NCBI GenBank assembly: GCA_000721375.1
Contig: JOGW01000005.1
Location: 62,001-126,000, forward strand
DNA from: Streptomyces sp. NRRL B-3428
Lineage (GTDB): Bacteria > Actinomycetota > Actinomycetes > Streptomycetales > Streptomycetaceae
Length of the DNA: 64,000 bases
Reading direction: 5' to 3'
In this document: piece after piece, positions 57,975 to 64,000 of the stretch
Layout: the number at the start of each line of letters is the position of its first letter
Numbering within the stretch: the first letter of the stretch is position 1
Program-made: the position numbers and the translations under genes
The notes under the pieces: generated by a model
Told to the model about the DNA's origin: nothing
What the model saw: the letters and a program-made list of their open reading frames with translations, nothing else
The model's database searches: none

Positions 57975-58751
57975 GGTGCCGTCCAGGTCGTACGGCAGCA
58001 GTTCGGGTCGCTTCGCCGGGAGCCCGTCGCCGGAACTGCGCCCGGTGATGCGGCGGCCGATCCACGGGATCAGGTACTGGCGGGCGAAGCTGGCATCGGC
58101 CGACCGCCTGGCCAGCCACTTCGGCGGTACGGCGGGCGGGAGCAGCTCGCGCCAGTCCTCCTCCGGCTCGTAGCCGAGCGACTGCCAGACCGCCTCGGCC
58201 ACCCGCCGGTGCCCTTCGCCGGTCAGGTGCAGCCGGTCCACGTCCCACATCCGCTGGTCGGACAGGGCGGGGGCGCCGTAGAGGTCAACGACCACCGCGC
58301 CGTGCTCGGAGGCCAGCTGATCCACGTACGAGAAGAGCTCCTCCATGCGCGGCCGGAAGCGCTCCAGCACCGGGCCCTGGCGGCCGGGGCTGCGCATCAG
58401 GACGAGCTGCTTGCAGGAGGGCGCGAGCTTCTCGACGGCCTCGGTGAGCCGGTCGCGCACCATGACCATGTCGCACTTGGGCCGCAGGGTGTCGTTCAGG
58501 CCGCCGACCAGCGTCACCACATCGGCGCGCATCGCCGCGGCGACATCCACCTGCTCGTCGACGATCTGGCGGATGAGCTTTCCGCGTACGGCGAGGTTCG
58601 CGTACCGGAAGCCGGGTTCGACGCGCGCCATCCGCGCGCCGAGCAGGTCGGCCCAGCCGCGGTAGCTGCCGTCGGGCAGGCGGTCCGACATGCCCTCGGT
58701 GAAGGAGTCGCCGACCGCGACAAGACTGGTGTACGTGGCATTGATCTGCAT
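57960..58751 (-). CDS. SGNH/GDSL hydrolase
   Basis: Esterase-like protein of 263 residues. SGNH blocks: VAVGDSFTEG (nucleophile Ser), AVRG (Gly), GGLNDTLR (Asn) and DRLHLTGEGH (Asp-x-x-His). No signal peptide, so cytosolic. Substrate unknown; carbohydrate esterase activity is common. Start ATG at MQINATY; longer upstream reading not supported. Confidence 0.9.
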   Translation of the reverse strand: MQINATYTSLVAVGDSFTEGMSDRLPDGSYRGWADLLGARMARVEPGFRYANLAVRGKLIRQIVDEQVDVAAAMRADVVTLVGGLNDTLRPKCDMVMVRDRLTEAVEKLAPSCKQLVLMRSPGRQGPVLERFRPRMEELFSYVDQLASEHGAVVVDLYGAPALSDQRMWDVDRLHLTGEGHRRVAEAVWQSLGYEPEEDWRELLPPAVPPKWLARRSADASFARQYLIPWIGRRITGRSSGDGLPAKRPELLPYDLDGTGTRT

Positions 58752-58923
58752 GGCGCAGCAGATGCTATCCCGTCGCCCGGCGGCCCGCCGCCGCAGCCCG
58801 GGACCACGCTGCCCGCACTCCTGAGGCCCTGAGACGCAGGTCACACGCGCGTCCGTGTCACGTCCCGGCGGGCTGCCTCGTCACGTGGGTACAGCGAACG
58901 ACACGAACTCAGGGAGCGCAGTG

Positions 58924-59394
58924 ATGGAAGCTCGTATCAACCCCATGGCCGACGCGGTGGCGATGAAGTCCCTCAAGCACATCATCGCGGCGGGCAGGGC
59001 CCTCGATGACTCGACGCTGCCGAAGGCGACGCAGGAGCTCGTGAAGATCCGTGCCAGCCAGATCAACGGCTGCTCGGGCTGCCTCGACATGCACATCAAG
59101 GAGGCGGCCGCGGCCGGCGAGGACCCGGTACGTCTCGCACTCGTCGCCGCCTGGCGCGAGGCCACCGTCTACACCGACGCCGAGCGCGCCGCTCTCGAGG
59201 TGACCGAGCAGGGCACCCGGATCGCGGACGCGGCCGGCGGGGTCAGTGACGAGGCGTGGGCGAACGCCGCCAAGTACTTCGACGAGGCGCAGCTGTCCGC
59301 GCTGGTGATCGGCATCGCGGTCATCAACACCTTCAACCGCCTCAACGTCATCACCCAGCAGCCCGCCGGGCACTACGTGGTGGGCCAGCACTGA
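58924..59394 (+). CDS. AhpD-like carboxymuconolactone decarboxylase family protein
   Basis: Alkylhydroperoxidase-like protein of 156 residues with the redox CxxC in QINGCSGCLDMH and the helix pattern ELVKIRASQINGCSGCLDMHIKEA typical of the AhpD/CMD family. Likely reduces peroxides or acts as an antioxidant with a thioredoxin-like partner. ATG with GGGAG; a GTG one codon before is also possible. Terminator at 59413-59447. Confidence 0.88.
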   Translation: MEARINPMADAVAMKSLKHIIAAGRALDDSTLPKATQELVKIRASQINGCSGCLDMHIKEAAAAGEDPVRLALVAAWREATVYTDAERAALEVTEQGTRIADAAGGVSDEAWANAAKYFDEAQLSALVIGIAVINTFNRLNVITQQPAGHYVVGQH

Positions 59395-59412
59395 ACGCCG
59401 GAACCTTCGAGC

Positions 59413-59447
59413 CCTGCGGCCGCGCCCCTGACGGGTGCGGCCGCAGG
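59413..59447 (+). terminator. Terminator after the ahpD-like gene
   Basis: 11-bp stem CCTGCGGCCGC / GCGGCCGCAGG continued inside by CCC/GGG, followed by CTTGTCT. Confidence 0.75.
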
Positions 59448-59458
59448 CTTGTCTGCCC

Positions 59459-59489
59459 GCTAAATCGGGACGAATGGGTGATATTTAGC
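59459..59489 (+). promoter_or_regulatory. AT-rich inverted repeat upstream of the arginine operon
   Basis: GCTAAAT and ATTTAGC, 17 bp apart, in an AT-rich island unlike the surroundings, 52 bp before the antiporter start. A likely regulator site; the regulator is unknown. Confidence 0.4.
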
Positions 59490-59540
59490 TAGTTTTGGTG
59501 TAGTGCAGGTCAAAGGTGACCCGGACGGTGGAGGTGGGCG

Positions 59541-60995
59541 ATGAGCGACCTGGAGGCCGCGCCCGCGGAACACAAGTCGCGTCCGGCGGTGAAGCTGACC
59601 TTCCTGACGCTGACGGCCATGGTCGTCGGCTCCATGGTCGGCGCGGGAGTCTTCTCCTTGCCGCGACGGTTCGCCCAGGAAACGGGTGTGGCCGGAGCGC
59701 TCATCGCCTGGGCCGTGGCCGGTCTCGGCATGCTGATGCTGGCATTCGTCTTCCAGACGCTGGCCATGCGCCGGCCGGACCTGGACGCCGGCGTCTACGC
59801 GTACGCCAAGGCCGGGTTCGGTGAATACCTGGGCTTCTTCTCGGCGTTCGGTTACTGGGCGAGCGCCTGCGTCGGCAACGTCACCTACTGGGTGCTCATC
59901 ATGTCGACGATCGGAGCGATCGCCCCCTCGCTCGGCGACGGCGACACCTGGCTCGCGATCGTCCTGTCCTCGGCCGGACTGTGGTGCTTCTTCCTGCTCA
60001 TCCGGCGCGGTGTCAAAGAGGCGGCGGCGATCAACCGGATCGTGACGGTCGCGAAGATCGTGCCCATCGTCTTCTTCGTCATCCTGGCGCTGTTCTACTT
60101 CGAGCCGTCCGTGTTCGCCGACAACTTCGGCGGCGCCGACTACGCCGGTTCCCTCTTCAACCAGGTGCGCGGCACCATGCTCGCCACGGTCTTCGTCTTC
60201 CTCGGTGTGGAGGGCGCCAGCGTCTACTCCCGGCACGCCAAGCGCAGGGAGGACGTCGGCAGGGCCACGATCCTGGGCTTCCTCAGCGTCTTCGCGATCT
60301 TCGCGTCCGTCACGATCGTGTCGTACGGACTGCTGCCGATGAGCGAGATCGCCGAACTCCGCCAGCCCTCCATGGCAGGCGTCCTCGAAGCGGCCGTGGG
60401 CACCTGGGGCAAGGTGTTCGTCAGCGTCGGCCTGATCGTCTCCGTACTCGGCGCCTATCTGGCCTGGACGCTGATGGCGGCCGAGGTGCTGTTCGTCGCG
60501 GCCAAGGACGACGACATGCCCCGTTTCCTCGGGCGTACGCGCGGTGACGACGTGCCGGTTCCCGCGCTCCTGATGACCACCTCGCTCAGCCAAGTGGTCC
60601 TGATCGTCACGGCGTTCTCCGACGACGCGTTCAACTTCGCGCTGGATCTGACGAGTTCGCTGAGTCTGATCCCCTTCCTCCTCGCTGCCGCGTTCGCGGT
60701 GAAGATCGCCCTGCGGCCCGGGCAGGAGCAGGTCGTCGGGCAGAGCACCCGCAGAGAGCTCGTCATCGGCGCCCTCGCCACGCTCTACACGGCCTTCCTC
60801 CTGTACGCGGCCGGGCTCAAGTTCGTTCTCGTCTCCTTCCTCCTGTACGCCCCGGCCACCTTCCTGTTCATCAAGGCCCGCAGGGAACAGAACCGGCGTC
60901 TGTTCTCGCCCGCCGAGGCCGTCATCTGCGCGGTCTCCGTGGCCGGCGCCGTCGTCGGTGTCATCGCGCTCGCGGCCGGCTGGATCGAGCTCTGA
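59541..60995 (+). CDS. arcD: Arginine/ornithine antiporter (APC family)
   Basis: Membrane transporter of 484 residues with about twelve helices and APC-family opening ([39 protein letters not shown]), plus the later [23 protein letters not shown] motif characteristic of the arginine/ornithine antiporter branch. Exchanges arginine for ornithine in the arginine deiminase pathway. ATG with GGAGG. arcA follows after 43 bp, so one operon. Confidence 0.9.
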   Translation: MSDLEAAPAEHKSRPAVKLTFLTLTAMVVGSMVGAGVFSLPRRFAQETGVAGALIAWAVAGLGMLMLAFVFQTLAMRRPDLDAGVYAYAKAGFGEYLGFFSAFGYWASACVGNVTYWVLIMSTIGAIAPSLGDGDTWLAIVLSSAGLWCFFLLIRRGVKEAAAINRIVTVAKIVPIVFFVILALFYFEPSVFADNFGGADYAGSLFNQVRGTMLATVFVFLGVEGASVYSRHAKRREDVGRATILGFLSVFAIFASVTIVSYGLLPMSEIAELRQPSMAGVLEAAVGTWGKVFVSVGLIVSVLGAYLAWTLMAAEVLFVAAKDDDMPRFLGRTRGDDVPVPALLMTTSLSQVVLIVTAFSDDAFNFALDLTSSLSLIPFLLAAAFAVKIALRPGQEQVVGQSTRRELVIGALATLYTAFLLYAAGLKFVLVSFLLYAPATFLFIKARREQNRRLFSPAEAVICAVSVAGAVVGVIALAAGWIEL

Positions 60996-61038
60996 CCGGT
61001 CCCGGAATCCGGCCCGGTCCTCTGTGGAAAGGTTCACC

Positions 61039-62304
61039 ATGACGAGCAACGAGAACGCTTCGGGCGCGACGACCTTCGGTGTGCACTCCGAGGTCGGACG
61101 GCTGCACAAGGTCCTGGTCTGCTCACCGGGCCTCGCCCACCGCCGGCTGACCCCCACCAACTCTGACGACCTGCTCTTCGACGACGTCATGTGGGTGGAG
61201 AACGCCCAGCGCGACCATGCGGACTTCGTCAACAAGCTGACGCAGCGCGGCGTCGAGGTGGTCGAGCTGCACAATCTGCTCACCGAGACGATGGCAATTC
61301 CCGAGGCGCGCGCCTGGCTGCTCGACCGCAAGATCACCCCCAACGAGGTCGGGCTCGGGCTCGTCGACGACACCCGTGCGTTCCTGGAGTCCCTGGCGGC
61401 GCGGGAACTGGCCGACTTCCTGATCGGCGGTCTGGCCACGTCCGACCTCCCGGAGGAGTTCCGCTCCGGGTATGTGGCGATGGCCCGGGAAGGGGTCGGC
61501 GCACGCGAGTATCTGATGCCTCCGCTGCCGAACACGCTCTACACCCGCGACACCACCTGCTGGCTCTACGGCGGTGTCACCCTCAACCCCCTGTACTGGC
61601 CGGCGCGGCACGGCGAGACGCTCCTGATGAAGGCGGTGTACCTCTTCCACCCGGACTTCAAGGACGCGACGGTGTGGTGGGGCGACCCCGAACAGGACTG
61701 GGGCCAGGCCACGTTCGAGGGCGGCGACATCATGCCCGTGGGCGGCGGGGTGGTCCTCATGGGCATGAGCGAACGCACCTCGCGCCAGGCCATCACCCAG
61801 GTCGCCGCCTCGCTCTTCGAGAAGGGCGCGGCCGAGCAGGTGATCGTCGCGGGCATGCCGAAGCTGCGGTCCGCGATGCACCTCGACACCGTCTTCACCT
61901 TCGCGGACCGCGACATCGTGACGCTGTACCCGAAGATCATGGACGCGGTGCACACCTTCTCCCTGCGCCCCGGGGACGGTCCCGGGGGACTGGACATCAC
62001 GGACGAGGGCAGCACACCGTTCGTCGACGTGGTCGCCAAGGGACTCGGCCTCGACGCGCTGCGCGTGATCGGGACGGGCGGCGACGAGTACGCCTCCGAG
62101 CGTCAGCAGTGGGACAGCGGCAACAACGCCGTGGCCCTGGAGCCCGGAGTCGTCTTCACCTACGACCGCAACACCCAGACCAACACCCTGCTGCGCAAGG
62201 CGGGCGTCGAGGTCATCACCATCGTCGGCGCCGAGCTGGGCCGCGGCCGGGGCGGCGGGCACTGCATGACCTGCCCGCTGGTCCGCGACCCGGTCCAGTT
62301 CTGA
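61039..62304 (+). CDS. arcA: Arginine deiminase
   Basis: Cytosolic enzyme of 421 residues that converts arginine to citrulline and ammonia. Motifs: [19 protein letters not shown] at the start, [42 protein letters not shown], and the catalytic Cys409 in [17 protein letters not shown]; His and Glu of the site are in MHLDTVFTF and FEGGD. Pairs with the antiporter. No arcB or arcC is in the window, so citrulline would leave through other routes or enter arginine synthesis. Confidence 0.96.
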   Translation: MTSNENASGATTFGVHSEVGRLHKVLVCSPGLAHRRLTPTNSDDLLFDDVMWVENAQRDHADFVNKLTQRGVEVVELHNLLTETMAIPEARAWLLDRKITPNEVGLGLVDDTRAFLESLAARELADFLIGGLATSDLPEEFRSGYVAMAREGVGAREYLMPPLPNTLYTRDTTCWLYGGVTLNPLYWPARHGETLLMKAVYLFHPDFKDATVWWGDPEQDWGQATFEGGDIMPVGGGVVLMGMSERTSRQAITQVAASLFEKGAAEQVIVAGMPKLRSAMHLDTVFTFADRDIVTLYPKIMDAVHTFSLRPGDGPGGLDITDEGSTPFVDVVAKGLGLDALRVIGTGGDEYASERQQWDSGNNAVALEPGVVFTYDRNTQTNTLLRKAGVEVITIVGAELGRGRGGGHCMTCPLVRDPVQF

Positions 62305-62312
62305 GCCGGTCA

Positions 62313-62416
62313 GGTCGGGCGCAGCACGCCCACGGTCCGGTCAGCAGCGGGATGCCCACGGTCCGGTCGGCAGCAGGACGCCCACAGTCAGGTCAGCCGC
62401 AGCACGCCCACGGTCT
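62313..62416. repeat. 26-bp tandem repeat at the GNAT gene 3' end
   Basis: Four contiguous 26-bp units; the last (62391-62416) encodes the C-terminal (Q)TVGVLRLT of the acetyltransferase, and the other three continue beyond its stop with increasing divergence. Confidence 0.8.
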
Positions 62417-62852
62417 GGTCACCCGACGTCTCCCCGGTGAGCTCGAACCCGAGGCCGCGGTAGAAGCCCTCGGGCCCGTCGGAGCCAGGGTGCCAGGTGA
62501 CGAAGAGCTGCTCGCCACCCCGCCGGCGGATCTCCTGCGCCACCGCCTCGACCGCGAACCGGCCGTATCCACGGCCCTGTTCACCGTCCGCGATGTTCAG
62601 TCGCCACAGGCCGGAGCGTATGTCCGTGCTGTCGGGGTCCTCGTCCCAGCTGATGTCGAGGAACGCCATGACGAACCCGACGGCCCGGTCCCCGTCCATG
62701 ATCAGACGGGGCCAGGCCGTATCGGGCTGCACATACGCCTCGGCCAGGGACTTCACCACCGGAGCGACCAGGTGCTCCTGGTCGCTCCGTACGCGGATCG
62801 CGAGGGCGGTGTCGACGGTGGCGGGAGTGATCTTCTCCAGGCGCAGGCTCAT
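62388..62852 (-). CDS. GNAT acetyltransferase (polyamine-acetyltransferase-like)
   Basis: Acetyltransferase of 154 residues: acetyl-CoA loop EQGRGYGRFAVEAVAQEI (Q/RxxGxG/A) and the C-terminal GFYRGLGFELTGE. The N-terminal pattern (SLAEAYVQPDTAWPRLIMDGDRAVGFVMAFLDI) resembles spermine/spermidine acetyltransferases of the BltD/PaiA group, which I note because the cluster could make polyamine products from agmatine; this is only suggestive. ATG MSLRLEK. Convergent with arcA. Confidence 0.85.
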   Translation of the reverse strand: MSLRLEKITPATVDTALAIRVRSDQEHLVAPVVKSLAEAYVQPDTAWPRLIMDGDRAVGFVMAFLDISWDEDPDSTDIRSGLWRLNIADGEQGRGYGRFAVEAVAQEIRRRGGEQLFVTWHPGSDGPEGFYRGLGFELTGETSGDQTVGVLRLT

Positions 62853-62884
62853 GCCCGCCAGCCTAAGGACGAGGTCAAACCGAT

Positions 62885-63898
62885 TTACGCGGGCTGTCCG
62901 AACAGCTCCCGCAGCACGTCCTCCATGGTCACCATGCCCGCGAGCCGCCCGTCGGAGCCGAGCACCGCGGCGACGTGCGTGCGGCTGCGGCGCATCGCGG
63001 TGAGCACGTCGTCCAGCGGGGTCGTCTCCCGTACCCGGGCGATCGGCCGCATGTCCCCCACCTGGAAGGGCAGGTCGCGCGGCTGCACCTCAAGAGCGTC
63101 CTTGACGTGCAGATAGCCGACGATCCGGCGCCCCTGGTCCACGACGGGGAAACGCGAGAACCCGGACGAGGCCGACAGCCGCTCCAGCTGCTCCGGCGTC
63201 ACACCGAGCCGTGCGTAGACCACGCGCTCCAGGGGAAGGACCACGTCCTTGATCGGCCGACGGCCCAGCTCCAGGGCGTCGTGCAGACGCTCCGTCGCGC
63301 GGTCGTCGAGCAGACCCGCGTCGCTGGAGTCCTTGACGATTCGGGCCAGTTGATCGTCCGAGAAGGTCGCCTCGACCTCGTCCTTCGGCTCCACCCGCAA
63401 CAGCTTGAGCAGGGTGTTGGCGAAGGCGTTGATCGCGAAGATCACCGGACGCAGCGCCCGGGTGAGCGCCACGAGCGGCGGGCCGAGCACCAGCGCCGCC
63501 TTCACCGGTTCGGCGAGCGCGATGTTCTTCGGGATCATCTCGCCGAGCAGCATGTGCAGATACGTCGCGACCGCCAGGGCGATGACGAACGAGATCGGGT
63601 GCACCAGGCCGTGCGGCACACCGGCCCAGTCGAAGACGGGCTCCAAGAGATGGGCGATCGCGGGCTCGGCGACGATACCGAGCACCAGGGTGCACAGAGT
63701 GATGCCGAGCTGGGCCGCGGCCATCAGATGGGAGACGTGCTCGAGCCCCCACATGACGCTGCGGGCCCGGCGGTCACCCTTTTCGGCGTGCGGTTCGATC
63801 TGGCTGCGGCGCACCGAGATCAGGGCGAACTCGGCGCCCACGAAGAAGGCGTTGACGACCAGGGTCGCCAGACCGACGAGGAGCTGTACGGCGATCAT
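62885..63898 (-). CDS. CNNM/CorC-type transporter-associated membrane protein
   Basis: Protein of 337 residues: DUF21/CNNM transmembrane domain (residues 1-175, three or four helices, GAEFALISVRRSQIEPHAEKGDRRARSV and ITLCTLVLGIVAEPAI) followed by a CBS pair (VVYARLGVTPEQLERLSASSGFSRFPVVDQGRRIVGYLHVKDAL and HVAAVLGSDGRLAGMVTMEDVL). Members act in magnesium or other divalent-ion transport. The ATG overlaps the stop of the partly visible upstream gene. Confidence 0.92.
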   Translation of the reverse strand: MIAVQLLVGLATLVVNAFFVGAEFALISVRRSQIEPHAEKGDRRARSVMWGLEHVSHLMAAAQLGITLCTLVLGIVAEPAIAHLLEPVFDWAGVPHGLVHPISFVIALAVATYLHMLLGEMIPKNIALAEPVKAALVLGPPLVALTRALRPVIFAINAFANTLLKLLRVEPKDEVEATFSDDQLARIVKDSSDAGLLDDRATERLHDALELGRRPIKDVVLPLERVVYARLGVTPEQLERLSASSGFSRFPVVDQGRRIVGYLHVKDALEVQPRDLPFQVGDMRPIARVRETTPLDDVLTAMRRSRTHVAAVLGSDGRLAGMVTMEDVLRELFGQPA

Positions 63899-64000
63899 CG
63901 CTGTGCCTCCTCGGAGGTCTCGGGGAGGGGCTTGTGCAGCAGTACACGCGCGGCCCTGCGCCCGCCGGCGTCGACCACGTCGAGGCGCCAGCCGGCCACG
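63895..64000 (-). CDS. CNNM/CorC paralogue C-terminus (partial)
   Basis: Last 34 codons of a gene entering from the right edge. The sequence VAGWRLDVVDAGGRRAARVLLHKPLPETSEEAQR matches the C-terminal transporter-associated CorC/HlyC domain. Its TGA overlaps the ATG of the downstream paralogue (ATGA), so two CNNM genes are coupled, as is usual in Streptomyces. Confidence 0.8.
   Translation of the reverse strand, partial: VAGWRLDVVDAGGRRAARVLLHKPLPETSEEAQR

Noticed and set aside
1..64000. CRISPR arrays, insertion sequences, prophage or integrative element borders
   Set aside because: No spacer-repeat arrays, transposase, integrase or att-like tRNA repeats were seen; the tandem repeats found are short, contiguous and tied to gene ends.

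Overview
The window is high-GC actinobacterial DNA, almost certainly a Streptomyces chromosome. The evidence is GC-rich third codon positions, GTG and TTG starts, several probable leaderless genes, Tat signals, and families typical of the genus (MocR, ROK and GntR regulators, a PASTA-less Ser/Thr kinase, DUF885, a MerR-type HTH protein behind a long leader). I see no rRNA, complete tRNA, CRISPR array, transposase or phage gene. About 55 coding regions are supported; the first and last genes run off the window.

Layout. (1) 1-5.2 kb: a sugar locus with two ABC permeases, a DeoR-headed LacI-like regulator, a D-2-hydroxyacid dehydrogenase and a GH29 alpha-L-fucosidase, with matching operator-like palindromes in front of both outward transcription units. 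(2) 5.3-9.5 kb: a long structured leader before a MerR-type HTH gene, a decayed DEAD-helicase/CBS hybrid, and small hypothetical, secreted and CoA-binding proteins. (3) 9.6-24.2 kb: the most striking part. It holds three agmatine-deiminase-family enzymes with three predicted locations (Tat-exported, cytosolic, Tat lipoprotein), an NCS1 permease, a five-gene Opp/Dpp peptide ABC system, a fused UreAB plus a UreC that lacks its catalytic segment, and two near-twin TetR regulators. A 16-bp palindrome (GACTGAAAATTCAGTC type) occurs once before each transcription unit and overlaps TTGACT -35 boxes, so the block looks like one self-contained regulon. (4) 24.3-36 kb: a binding protein, YigZ, a Ser/Thr kinase, a molybdate locus (modA, fused modBC, ModE-like regulator) and sbcDC. 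(5) 36-49 kb: Lrp regulators, rhodanese, SDR, DUF885, a PLP trans-sulfuration enzyme, an ACT-GNAT membrane protein, phoD with a PHO box, VOC, a MocR/EamA divergent pair and a hydrolase. (6) 49-64 kb: GntR and ROK regulators, a two-component system with an ABC exporter, mug, purB, a GDSL hydrolase, ahpD, an arginine/ornithine antiporter with arginine deiminase, a GNAT enzyme and a CNNM/CorC pair.

How it works together. The central regulon combines enzymes that deiminate guanidino groups with uptake systems and a urease-like protein. I infer a dedicated route for obtaining nitrogen from extracellular guanidino compounds or arginine-containing peptides, controlled by two TetR proteins that share a recognition helix. 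The arginine deiminase at 61-62.3 kb is a fourth member of the same guanidine-modifying superfamily. A second theme is structural: at many gene 3' ends a short tandem repeat (12-26 bp period) starts in or just after the last codons and decays downstream.
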